In this document: positions 1 to 10,928 of the stretch, one piece after another
How positions within the stretch are numbered: position 1 is the stretch's first letter
Layout: the number at the start of each line of letters is the position of its first letter
Source: Paulownia fortunei
Lineage: Eukaryota; Streptophyta; Magnoliopsida; Lamiales; Paulowniaceae
Length of the DNA stretch: 64,000 bases
Assembly (NCBI GenBank): GCA_019321725.1
Contig: CM033116.1
Span: 6,838,841-6,902,840, forward strand
Reading direction: 5' to 3'
Translations under genes and position numbers: made by a program
The notes under the pieces: model-generated
Seen by the model: only the letters and a program-made list of their open reading frames with translations
The model's database searches: none
What the model was told of the DNA's origin: nothing

Positions 1-127
1 TTTGGGGTCTGCATTGGTATTTTTCTCATGAAATTTTCCCGTTAAAAGCTGTTTTTTTTTTTTTTTTTTTTGTGTGTGTTATGTTATCAATGTGCAAGTG
101 ATGATTTGATACTGTGTTTTGTGAAAG

Positions 128-3100
128 GGATGGGAGACAGCAAGGAATTTGCAGGGGAGTTGTTTGAGGCCCTGGCAAGGCGCAGGAACGTCATCACAGA
201 AAATGGGATAAGCATAAAAGAACTGAGAGAATTCTGGGAAGACATGACAAACCAGGACCTGGATACAAGGCTTCATATATTCTTTGACATGTAAGAGAAC
301 TTGCAGTTTTTTCATGAGAGAGAAGGAAAAAAAAAAAAAAGGCTGATAAAGTTAAATTTAACTATGTTTTTGGAACATGATTTGATTGGGTAACTTTGCA
401 GGTGTGACAAGAATGGTGATGGGAAGCTATCAGAGGATGAGGTTAAAGAGGTGAGGATCAAGTTTTAACCGCTTTCTCTTTTGCCCTTTACCTTATTCTT
501 CCTCTTTTATGAATCAAAATTTTCTCAACATTCTTATTATTAAGGTTCTAGTAATGAGTGCTTCAGCAAACAAGCTGTCAAAATTCAAGCAACATGCTGC
601 AACATATGCTTCTTTAATCATGGAAGAGCTAGACCCTGACCATCAAGGATATATAGAGGTGAAGATTTTCATCTCTTCTTTTTCTTTCTAAAGAAAACTT
701 TCCTCTTTAAACCTTTCTTCCAATTCTTCTTCTTTTATTCACCTGGTTTAAACAGATGTGGCAACTTGAAGCACTATTAAGAGGGATGGTTGGCTCGGAC
801 GAAGGCAAAAAAACTGGCAAGAAAACAGAAACACTGGCAAGAACTATGATCCCTAAAGAATACAGGACGCCGATCAGCAAATTCCTGTCTAAAAACACAG
901 AGAAATTCTATGAGAACTGGAGGAGAATATGGGTTCTTGTGTTGTGGTCCTGCATAAACATTTCCCTTTTCACTTGGAAGTTCAATCAATATAAACACAG
1001 GGCTGCTTTTCAAGTCATGGGATATTGTCTATGCTTTGCCAAGGCTGCGGCTGAGACTATTAAGTTTAATATGGCTCTCATTTTACTACCCGTATGCAGG
1101 AGAACTCTTACTAAGCTCAGAGAAACATTCCTTGGTACCTTAATCCCCTTTGATGATAACATTAACTTCCACAAATTGATTGCAATAGCGATTCTCTTGG
1201 GCACCAGTGTCCATACACTAATGCACTGCAGCTGCAACTTTGTAAGACTAACATCCTGTCCCAAGGATCAGTTTAATGCTATTTTTGGACCTGCCTTCGA
1301 TTACCACCAGCCAACTTACTTGGATTTGGTAGGAACTACCCCTGGAATTACTGGCATTCTGATGATAACTCTGATGATTTTCTCATTCACACTGGCAACG
1401 CATTCATTCAGGAGGAATGTAGTTAAATTGCTATGGCCTTTCCACCATTTGGCAGGGTTCAATTCCTTCTGGTATGCACATCATTTGTTGGCCCTTGTTT
1501 ACATCCTCTTGATCATCCATGGTTACTTCATATTCCTCACCAGAGAATGGTATAAAAAGACGGTATGCCATGTTTCTCTTCAATCCGATTTTTTTGTGTT
1601 TCTCTTCTATTTTTCTTCGCCCTTCTTTTCTTACTTTAAAGAACCCCGAAAGGACCCCAGAGTGCAATTTTTCATTACCCTCAATTCTCAATCACTACTT
1701 TCAAATGATATCGCTTACAGTTACTCAATGTTATGATGGTCATAATGGAGTTCTATAGTTACTCAAAATGATGGTTAAAACTAATTTTTCTTTGCAGACA
1801 TGGATGTATATTGCGGTGCCAATGCTGGCCTACACCAGTGAGAGAATCCTCACCCTTTATGATCACAACTACAAAGTTGACATCATTAAGGTAACCACTA
1901 TTCAGAAAGTTTGTTTGGTTTCTTCCAAGTGTGCAGCAAGAATTCCAATTCATCTTTCTTAATTTGGAATTGCAGGCTGTCATATATACCGGAAACGTGT
2001 TAGCCCTATACATGAGTAGACCTCCTGGATTCAAATACAAGAGTGGAATGTATCTTTTTGTCAAGTGTCCTGATATATCAAATTTTGAGTGGTAACCAAA
2101 AATCTTCTGAAATTTTTCACTGTCCTGGAATTACTTTGCCAATACTGAGGAACTCCATTAATTTTACTTTACAGGCATCCATTTTCCATCACTTCTGCAC
2201 CAGATGACGACTATCTAAGCGTCCACATACGCACATTGGGAGACTGGACTACGGAACTTAAAAACCGTTTTGCAAAGGTTAATATATTTTTGTTTTAGTG
2301 CACATATGATGATGTTCTTTGTATTACATGGCTGTAATAGTTCTATGGAAAAATCACACAGGCCTGTGAACTTCAATCTACACGACCAAGAAGGGGAAAT
2401 CTAGTGAGAATGGAAACTAAGGCATATTCAGAAACTCCACAAGAGTGAGAAAGTTTAATCTGTAGTTGTGTTTTAACACTTCTCATGTAGCATGTATCTC
2501 ATATATTTCATTGTCGAGGCAGATTTCCAAGAATCGTGATTAAGGGGCCCTACGGAGCACCAGCTCAGAATTACAAGAAATATGACATCCTTCTGCTCAT
2601 TGGTTTGGGTATTGGAGCCACCCCATTCATTAGCATTATAAAAGACATAGTGAACAATGAGTCAAGATCTGTAAGAACTGACTATGCAAATACAATTTCC
2701 ATTTCATAGACAATACCAATAAATGCATAGGATGAAAGTATTAAACAGATTCAAACTTCCTCAGGTCCTAACAGATGATCTATCTGGCGATAAGAAAGGT
2801 CCTGAAAGAGCATATTTCTATTGGGTGACAAGGGAACAAGGATCTTTTGATTGGTTTAAAGGTGTTATGGATGACATTGCAGAATATGATCATAATGTAG
2901 GCTTCAAACATTGAAGTCGTCAAGCCTTCCTGTCTTTCCTTGTACAGAAATTTAAACTTGAACGTTTTCTCATGGAAGTTGCTCAATTTTGCAGCATGTG
3001 ATAGAAATGCACAACTATTTGACAAGTGTGTACGAAGAAGGAGATGCTCGATCAGCTCTAATAGCAATGGTGCAGTCGCTGCAACACGCTAAAAATGGAC

Positions 3101-3636
3101 TAGACGTGGTTTCAGAAAGCAGGGTACACATTTACTAATGCCACAGATCACATTAAAGCAATGTAGTTTCTTGATTTTACTGATTCTGAGGTTGTTGTTC
3201 ATTCTCACAACTGATACAGATACGGACACATTTTGCACGGCCAAACTGGAGAAAAGTATTCACTCATTTAGCCGGTGCACATCCTTCTACTCGGATAGGT
3301 AAAGCCATCATACATTCTGATATTGACGTTTATCCCATTACAGGTACAAGTATATCCAGGGACGGAGCCAAGGGCTCCATAAAATTTTTAAAATTCTCAA
3401 AAATTGAAGATATGTTGTTTTCTATTTTTCTTGAGGAATAATTCAATGTCGCCCTCCGTCTGAATTTTGTGACTCCGTCCCTAAGCCAAAAAACTGGCTA
3501 TAATCGAACTGATGCGTGCATTTCAGGAGTGTTCTATTGTGGAAGTCCAACGTTAACGAAACCACTCAAGAAGCTCTGCCAGGAATTCAGCATGAATTCG
3601 TCTACCCGCTTCCAGTTTCACAAGGAAAACTTCTAA
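128..3636 (+). CDS. RBOH: Respiratory burst oxidase homolog (plant NADPH oxidase), 3' 13 exons, RBOHE-like
   Basis: Plasma-membrane NADPH oxidase: moves electrons from cytosolic NADPH through FAD and two hemes to apoplastic O2, making superoxide. Exons read from GT-AG junctions: 128-290, 402-450, 545-658, 756-1562, 1798-1890, 1976-2091, 2175-2277, 2362-2444, 2523-2670, 2765-2896, 2995-3123, 3220-3298, 3527-3636 (stop TAA 3634-3636). Phases agree throughout, giving about 707 residues; family members are near 900, so roughly 200 N-terminal residues lie left of the window. Visible: canonical EF-hand loop [12 protein letters not shown], a weaker second EF-hand (DPDHQGYIE), the heme-bearing transmembrane block in the 807-nt exon ([19 protein letters not shown]), FAD motif [14 protein letters not shown] motif [11 protein letters not shown] and C-terminus FHKENF. 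Many exons, VRMETK in the hinge, and [16 protein letters not shown] suggest the RBOHE branch; this subgroup call is from memory. No frameshift or premature stop is visible. Confidence 0.95.
3357..3483. mobile_element. Small TIR element (MITE-like) in the last RBOH intron
   Basis: The intron between the last two RBOH exons contains AGGGACGGAGCCA at 3358-3370 and its inverted counterpart GTGACTCCGTCCCT ending at 3482. Together they bound about 125 bp of AT-rich, non-coding DNA. Terminal inverted repeats around a tiny interior are typical of MITEs. I could not define a target-site duplication, so the superfamily is open. A similar CCAGGGACGGA motif occurs alone near 36319. Confidence 0.6.
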
Positions 3637-4590
3637 AACACTGGATTGCCCGCTTCATCGCTCAATGCCACAATTGTATTGAAAGATGCAAGGTCATGAA
3701 AAGTTACGGGGCCTGAAAATAATACGATAAGTTGTCGAGCTTTAGGCAGCAGTACTTGAATGTTTATGATCAGCCTCAGCATTCCCTGAATGCATTTTCC
3801 ATTTATACGTTATTCAATCTTCGATTAGCATTAAGAAAGTAGCCTGATCAAAGGCTGGAAACCTTGTGTGTCAAGTCCATCATCAAGTGCATTCTCCTGT
3901 TCAAGAAACTTTCCAGCTATTCAAATTTGTCCTTGAGAGAATTTTGACATGGTGAAGCCTGATTACTTTGCTCAAGCCATGCGCTTTCTGTATAATCATC
4001 TTCAATTTTGGGAACTTGTTTTTGTTGTCTGTTAGACTGTTACTGTTACATTCCAGGGCAGGTAGGACTACCAGAAAGCTCACACCTTAATGTCTTTTTA
4101 GGGCTTTGTTGGGTTTTGCATTAAAAATTGTTATATGCACCCCATGTAAAAACACAAAATGGTAAGGATCATCTCAAGCTTGGTTCGTCAATAATTGATC
4201 TGTTTATTTTCTAGAAAAAAAAAATCGCCCCATGTGTGCTTAAGAGGAATTGTTTGTTTCTAAAATTTTGGATCCAAATCTCGTTCTAGCGGTAATAATA
4301 ATGAAAATAATTCAAACTAATCGACCAAATAATAAATGATATGCTGAAATGGCAATTTGAAAGAAACAAAATTAAAATTTCATAAGGAATTAATTAATTA
4401 TTGTATACTAACAAATTGTATGAATTCTTATCTAAGTTAGAGTTGTTTAAAGTAACATCTAGTTGTTTTTACATTCTTGTTAATTTTAATAAAATACTAA
4501 ATAGCTATTTTTCAGAAACAAATTAGATACTACCAAAAGCATAGAAAATTAAGGAAAGTGTTATTGTTCAGGAGAATTTTCTCGGAAAAC

Positions 4591-4660
4591 AGAAGAAGAA
4601 GAAGAAGAAGAAGAAGAGAAGAAGAAGAAGAAGAAGAAGAAGAAGAAGAAGAAGAAGAAG
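4591..4660. repeat. (GAA)n microsatellite
   Basis: About 70 bp of nearly pure GAA/AGA triplets with one interruption (AAGAGAAG near 4614-4621), in the intergenic region downstream of RBOH. It is purine-only on the plus strand. Confidence 0.97.
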
Positions 4661-5637
4661 ATACCATTTTTATTTTTTTTTTGAATTATGTAAATGTAGA
4701 AAATTTTGGAAATGTACATAGATATTTATAAAATAAAAATTTAATGGAATGTCCACATATGGAAAAGACAATATAGCGTTGACAATTTAAGTCCATAAAT
4801 ATCTTGTCCTTTACGAGCCCAAATATATATACCAAGCGTTAGAAAGGTAGGCCTGCAGGAATAACAGAGGATTCAAAACGAAGGGATGAAAACATAAGCT
4901 GCAATTGAATGGCACGTTGGTTTTAGAGAATTGAATTTTAGAGAAAAAAAGTGAGAAAATAAATTTTGAGATAAAAGAGATGTTAATTTGGACGTGCGTT
5001 TTGAATAGTTGAATTTTTAAAAAAAATGTATAATAATTATACTGATGTGATATATTCTCTTTGTGATAATTGATTTGGTTAAATAGTTGATTTTATAGAA
5101 AATCTTAAAAAACATGTTTGTTTTTAGGGTATTTTTCAGAAAAATTATCTAACACTTGGCATCCGGCTATTTGACACAATTATTTATATATTTGTACTAT
5201 TTTCATATTAATATAAAATACACCCTTCAGAATTTTTTATAGTAAAACCTATGCATACAAAGATGCATATATATACATGTGTCTATGTCATATATACATA
5301 TAAATGACTTTACATATCAATATAATACACACTTTAAATTCTTTTCTTTAATCCAACAACTACATATCATGCAGCATGTATATGTGTGTATGTATATAGA
5401 TATTACTGTTTTGTAAACATGAATTTTATACACACCTTCAAAATACTTTATAATAAAAAATCACATATATAATTGCATATATGTATGTACATGTACATAT
5501 GTATACATAAACGTAGTTTAAAATAACATAACATAGACCTCTAATATATTTTATAATGAAGAAATTAATTACATGATAGATGAATACACATTCTGTAAAT
5601 ATGTATGTACTACTATATATATATATTGTACTTGTAC

Positions 5638-5660
5638 TATATATATATATATATATATAT
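5638..5660. repeat. (AT)n microsatellite
   Basis: Perfect AT dinucleotide run, with a second shorter run about 20 bp to the left. Confidence 0.95.
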
Positions 5661-5866
5661 GATCATATCCATTTTAATAGATAGTGCACCATACTTCAAA
5701 AAAAATTCCATCCTTAAAATAATACACAACTAAAACTTAACCCAATAAACAATAAGTACAAAAAATTGAATTGACGTCCTAATGGATTAGGAATAAATTT
5801 AGCACAACTATTTAAGCCTAATATATTCACTAATCTAAGTACATATTAATTATACATAAGATTCTT

Positions 5867-6266
5867 GCAAATTTATCACTCTTAGTTGATCAGTCAAATA
5901 TTATTATAAGATATAGCGCTCAAACTATTCAATTTCAATACAATTTTATTCTTAACAAACTTTTCAAATATTTCTCTAAATTCTCTGTAGAAGTTTTGTT
6001 TCAAATCACTCTTGTTTTCTCTCTCTTTTATTTAATGTTTTAATACTCCAGATCAAAGCTCTATTTATACTAGTTTCTAGTAAATTTCTATTACTAAATA
6101 AACAAACAACTTAAAATCACAATCATACATTTATCAACTAAATTATCATATAATTTTTAATAATCTCACCAATATTACCTACCTTACCTTAAATTAGAAA
6201 TTTCTAAAACATGGGCTAATATGAGCTTAATTAAGATTTGGACTTGAAACAAACTTATTTTTAACA
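5867..6266 (-). repeat. 3' LTR of the copia element
   Basis: Matches 10554-10928 over most of its length. In element orientation it begins TGTTAAAAATAAG at 6266 next to a purine stretch (reverse complement of 6267-6277). Its outer end lacks the TGTTGG seen in the other copy. Confidence 0.85.
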
Positions 6267-6273
6267 CTCTTTT

Positions 6274-7760
6274 TTAAACTTGTTTTATGATGTCAAGTGG
6301 ATTTCTCAATCTCATAAAGTGTTTATACTTCAGTGGCTTGGTAAAAATATCAGCAATTTGGTCTTGCAATTTCACATACTTTACTTGAATTTCTTCTCTC
6401 GTAATGTATTCCCTGATGTAGTGATATCGAGTATCAATATGCTTACTTTGATTATAAAAAATTGAATTTTTGGCCAAAGATATTACTGACTTGTTGTCAA
6501 CATAAATCTCTATTGGCTCTTCTTGTGACATGTTCAATTTTTTTAATAAATTTTTTAGCCAAATTGCATGATTAACACATGATGTAGCAGCCACATACTC
6601 AGCTTCACATGTTGAAATGGTGACAATCGGTTGTTTCATCAACATCTAAGAAGAGGCAATGTCTTCCATGAAAAATACAAAGCCAATTGTGTTTTTACGA
6701 TCATCGGTATCTCTAACCCAATCGTTATCACTATATCCAACAAGTTTATAATCATTCGAAACTAAATAAAATAAGCTAAAGTTGATTGTACCTTTTACGT
6801 AACGAAAATTTCTTTTTGCAGCTTTGAAATATGTGGTTGTTGGAGTTTCCATGTGGCGATTCACGAGTCCAGTTGCATAGAGAATGTCAGGTCTTGTACA
6901 AGTTAAATACCTCAAATATCCAACTAGGCTCTTGAACAATATTGAATCCACTTTATCTGCTTCATCATCTTTGAATAATTTTACTCCGTACTACACCGGT
7001 GTGCTTATTAAATTTCAATCATCCATCTTGAACTTTTTTAAAATCTCTTTTGTGTAGCCTTCTTGTGAGATGAAAGTCCCATTTTCTTTTTGCTTGACTT
7101 CGATGCTGAGGTAGTGCGCCATCAATCTAATATCGGTTATTTCAAATTCTTTTGTCATTTCTTTCTTAAATTCTTTGAACATGATTAGGTTGCTTTCTGT
7201 AAAGATCAAATTATCAATATACAAGTAAATAATTAAAACATCACCATTGTTATTCTTGATGTACAATACATGCTCATAACGACATTTAGTGAAGCCTTTC
7301 TTTTGTAAATATTTGTCAATTCTGCTATTCCACGCTATCGATGCTTATTTCGATCTGTAGAAAGCCTTCTTTAACTTTAAGACTTTATCTTCTTGTTCTT
7401 TTACCATATAGCCCATTGGTGTTCAATGTAAACTTCTTCGTCAAGTACTCCATTAAGGAAGGCTGACTTTACATCCATCTAATATATTTTTCACTTATTT
7501 TGAGTTGTGAAAGAAATGATTATTCTTATTGTTTCTAATCAAGCAACTTGAGCAAATAGCTCGTCATAGATAATGCTAGTTTTTTTTTTACTATAGCCTT
7601 TTGCAACTAGTTTTACCTTGTATCATTTAATCTCTCTAGTAGTATTCTTTTTCACCTTGTATACCCACTTTACCCCAATGGCTTTATGACCTTTGGGAAG
7701 TGGAGCAAATTCCCAAGTGTCATTTTTCTTGATGGATCTAATTTCTTCATCTATTGTGTT
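6274..7760 (-). pseudogene. copia reverse transcriptase-RNase H remnant
   Basis: Minus-strand RT begins near 7760 and includes MDVKSAFLNG near 7480. The active-site motif reads LYIDNLIF where copia RTs normally have YVDD, so the second catalytic Asp is Asn. RNase H follows (6951-6274), with SLVGYLRYLTCTRPDI, CEAEYVAA, IYVDNKSVISLAKN and the C-terminal ADIFTKPL. A stop near 6646 and frameshifts near 7010 and 7290 break the frame. Confidence 0.9.
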
Positions 7761-8159
7761 TCTCCATTTTACATTTTGTGTAGCTTTTAAAAAGTTTACA
7801 AACTCCTTGTCCGCTCTTCATTCTTCTCAGCTAAGAAAGATAGTGGTGAGTTTCTATCATCAATAGACAACGTTGAAGCAGGTGGTGTAGTAGGCTCTTC
7901 TTTTGATTGCTTGATAGTTGTTTGTTCATCGTCTTCACATTTAGGAGTGAAGTTGTAATCTTTATATTGTAGTCCCCAATTCCATTCATCTCCTTCATCA
8001 AAAATAATATCACAAATAATGATTATCTTTGCATTATTAGGAGTATATTAGCTTGTAGCCTTTAGAGTTATTGTCGTAACCAATGAAGATAAACTTCTCG
8101 CTTTTATCATCTAACTTATTTCTTTGTTCATCTAGTACATGTATATAGGCTATGCTTCC

Positions 8160-9330
8160 AAAAACTCTCAAATGAGAAATGCTAGGTTTTTTTCCATTTC
8201 ATGTTTCTTGTGGTGTCTTGCCCCATACACTTCTTGTTGGTAAGTGATTTAATAAATACACCACGCATGCCACAACTTCTGCCTAGAACTCCTTGGCATT
8301 CTTTTACTTTTGAGCAATGCTTCATGCCATGTTGAGAATAGTTATGTTCTTCCTTTCTGCAACTCCATTTTGTTGGGGGGATCTTAGAACAGTGAGTGGT
8401 CACTGAATTCCATTTGCTTCACAAAACTCATGGAATTCCTTCAAAGTGAATTCTCCTCCTCGGTCAGATCTCATGGCTTTGATCTAAAAACCACTTTCTT
8501 TCTCTACTGCAACTTTAAACTTCTTGAATGCTTCAAAAACTTCTGATTTCTGCTTCAAGAAATAAACCCATGTTTTTTCTTCAAAAATCATCAATGAATA
8601 GAAAAAAATAATTACTCTTACCTAATGAACTTGTCTTGATAGGACAACAAACATTTGCATATATAAGCTCAAGTGGCTTCTATGTTCTAGAGTTTAACTT
8701 TTTCGGAAAGCTTTTCCTAAATTGTTTCCTATGTAGACATCCTTCACAAAGTTGGTCAGGGTGATTGATGTAAGACAAACCTCTCACCATCTTCTTCTGG
8801 GATAATAACTTTAGTCCTGCAAAGTTGAAATGTCCAAATCTCAGATACCATAGCCACGATGAATTTTTATAGCATGCCTTGAGACATTTAGCCACATCTG
8901 TTTGAATGTTAAGTAGGAACATTCTATTTCTTGACACTCACAATCAAGTTATTTATATTGTCTATTATAAAAAGTTTGTTGTCTTTTAAGTAAATATCAT
9001 AATCTTTCTCTAAGAATTGTCCCAAACTCAAAATATTTATTTTCATGTTAGGTATATAATAAATATTTAAAATAAACCGATGTCTCTCATCTTTCAAATG
9101 AATAAGAATTTTACCTCTTCTTTTTACCACTATTTTGAAATCATCACCAAAAGAGACATTCCCACATATTTATTCATCAAGTTCCATGAATATTGATCAT
9201 TTCCCACACATATGATTGCTAGCACCAGTGTCGAGGTACAATGTATTTTCTTGTCCTTCATTATTGTTGTTGCATGCTAGTAACAAAATATTGCCTCCAC
9301 CTTCTTTATTTTCTTCCATAAAATTATCTC
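8160..9330 (-). pseudogene. copia protease and integrase remnant
   Basis: Read on the minus strand: a protease-end fragment (9130-8924), the GAG-pre-integrase zinc-binding domain (8937-8680; LRFGHFNFAGLKLL then LCEGCLHRKQ, an H-C-C pattern), and the integrase core. Integrase landmarks are MRSDRGGEF near 8460 (second catalytic Asp) and SPQQNGVAERKN near 8350 (catalytic Glu). In-frame stops interrupt it, including one just before the DRGGEF segment and one after it. Integrase would insert element cDNA into chromosomes; this copy is inactive. Confidence 0.85.
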
Positions 9331-9349
9331 TTTTATTTACTTTAATATT

Positions 9350-10240
9350 AAGGTTTCTGCAATCTCTAGCATAATGCCCAAACTTCTGATAATTATAACA
9401 TCGAACTTAAGATTTGTCATACCTCGAGTTTGAAATATCTCTACCACGACCCTTCATAGAGCTTTCACATTTCTCATAGTTGTTGTTGAAGTTATTGTTG
9501 AAATTCCAACCTCGTTCATGACAACGACCATGACCTCGTCCTTGTCCATGACCTCTTCCACGTTGGCTTCTATTATTATTGAAACTTTCTTCATTATTGT
9601 TTGATTGGATTACTGTCTTAAGGAGTTGATCAACGATACCTTTCTTCTTTTTCTTTTCTTTGTGAAATTGCAGCGAACCCAAGAGTTGCTCAATCGTCAT
9701 TGTTTTTAGATCTAAAGATCAAAGAGTTTTCTCCATGATTGCTATATCTTCTAATTTTCACCATTTCTCTTTAGTTGATTGAAAATTGCTAAAACTCTAG
9801 AAAAGTAATGAATCAAAATTTCTTCTTAAAGTTTGAAGTCGTACCTTCTTAACCTTTTGTTCTCCCTTATAAGAGACTTGTAGCCTATCCCACGCTTGTT
9901 TGGCAGAGGTAGAGCTTGAGATTTTCTCAAAACCATCATCATCTAAAGATTGGTAAATGAGAAAGAATCTTTTTGTCTCTCTTTCTTAAGTTCTTCAAAT
10001 TATCTTTTTATGCGAAAGATAGTGTTGACTCATCTTTGGACTCATCATAGCCTTTCTCTATGACTTCTCACATATTATGTACTCTAAGGAGTGTCTTCAT
10101 TTTGATACTCGAATTGTCAAAGTCGTTTTTTCTTGAGTTGTGGAACTTGGAATACTGCGAAGTTGCTATTTGTTATTAACTCACATAAAGTGTAAAATTT
10201 GAAAATTTGACTATACGAATGAATCCTGAACATCAAAAAA
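9350..10240 (-). pseudogene. copia gag remnant
   Basis: Structural capsid/nucleocapsid protein of the element. The clearest piece (9700-9407) has a Lys-rich stretch followed by a Gly/Arg/His-rich tail (repeated GRGHGQGRGHG-like blocks). A degenerate CCHC-type knuckle follows near 9360-9410 (CYNYQKFGHYARDC pattern, second Cys lost). Upstream gag sequence to about 10240 is broken by frameshifts. The Arg/Gly-rich nucleocapsid with one zinc knuckle is normal for plant copia gag. Confidence 0.75.
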
Positions 10241-10267
10241 CCTTTGGATAAACTTTAGATAAACTTT

Positions 10268-10417
10268 GGTCAAAATTTGGGCTAGGTCAATGTCTGGTCA
10301 ACTCTTGGTCAACAGTGGCCAATGGTCAAAGTCAACCATTTGACTTGGTCAATGCTCAGTTAACCACTTCTTGACTTGGTCATTGGGTTAGATCACACAA
10401 TTTAACTCACCTTGACT
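10268..10417. promoter_or_regulatory. Cluster of W-box (TTGACC/T) motifs in the copia leader
   Basis: Within 150 bp there are about ten TTGACY cores counting both strands: GGTCAA six times, AGTCAA once, TTGACT three times. TTGACY is the WRKY transcription-factor core. They lie just inside the 5' LTR, in the untranslated leader. The count is directly visible; WRKY responsiveness is inference. Confidence 0.5.
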
Positions 10418-10537
10418 AGATTCAACTTGGTGAATTAACTTAAAAGTTTTGGTGTAGTGTAGTGGCACTTCAAAACTTTAATTTGGTTAAAAAAAATTTC
10501 TTCGACAATATATTCATCTCAACGAACTCTTTTTTGT

Positions 10538-10550
10538 GGCTCTAATCCCA
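10538..10550 (-). other. Primer-binding site of the copia element
   Basis: Reads TGGGATTAGAGCC on the minus strand, three bases inside the 5' LTR. The usual plant copia site, complementary to initiator-Met tRNA, is TGGTATCAGAGCC, so it is recognisable with two changes. Confidence 0.75.
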
Positions 10551-10553
10551 CTT

Positions 10554-10928
10554 TGTTGGAAATTTATCACTCAAATATTGATCACTCAAATTTTATTATA
10601 AGAAAAAACACTCAAACTATTTAATCTCAATACAACTTCATTCTTAACAAACTTTTCAAATCTTTATCTAAACTCTCTTTCCAAGTTTTGCTTCTAATTG
10701 TTTTTTTCTCTTTTGTTTGATGTTTTAACACTCCAAATCAATGCTCTATTTATACTAGTTTCTAGCAAATCTCTATTACTAAATAAATAAATAACTTAAA
10801 ATCACAACCATATATTTCTCACTAAATTATCATATAATTTTTAATAATTTCACTAACATTACCTACCTTACCTAAAATTAGAAATTTCTAAAAGTTGGGC
10901 TAATATGAACTTGATTAAGATTTGGTAC
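10554..10928 (-). repeat. 5' LTR of the copia element, start truncated
   Basis: Direct repeat of 5867-6266. It starts on the plus strand with TGTTGGAAATTTATCACT. Homology stops at GATTTGG near 10925, about 35 bp before the end found in the left copy, so the first part of U3 is missing. Confidence 0.85.
10746..10754 (-). promoter_or_regulatory. LTR TATA box
   Basis: TATAAATAG on the minus strand in the 5' LTR, with an equivalent in the 3' LTR near 6061-6069. Its position in mid LTR and its orientation fit the element's promoter. Confidence 0.6.

Larger units (their letters stand above)
3637..5866. other. RBOH 3' untranslated region and AT-rich intergenic DNA
   Basis: The RBOH 3' UTR must start at 3637; its poly(A) site cannot be fixed by eye. 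From about 4200 the sequence is AT-rich and gene-free, with a GAA microsatellite (4591-4660) and AT repeats near 5618-5660. No conserved ORF is visible. Confidence 0.6.
5867..10928 (-). mobile_element. Decayed Ty1/copia LTR retrotransposon
   Basis: A minus-strand element about 5.06 kb long. Two similar direct repeats (5867-6266 and 10554-10928) flank remnants of gag, protease, integrase, reverse transcriptase and RNase H, in the copia order (integrase before RT). A primer-binding site next to the right repeat resembles the initiator-Met type. Coding frames are broken by many stops and frameshifts and the RT active site is changed, so it cannot move by itself. The outer end of each LTR has lost terminal bases, so no target-site duplication is recoverable. 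RNase H and integrase motifs place it near the Tork/Tnt1-type copia elements, an assignment from memory. Confidence 0.93.
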
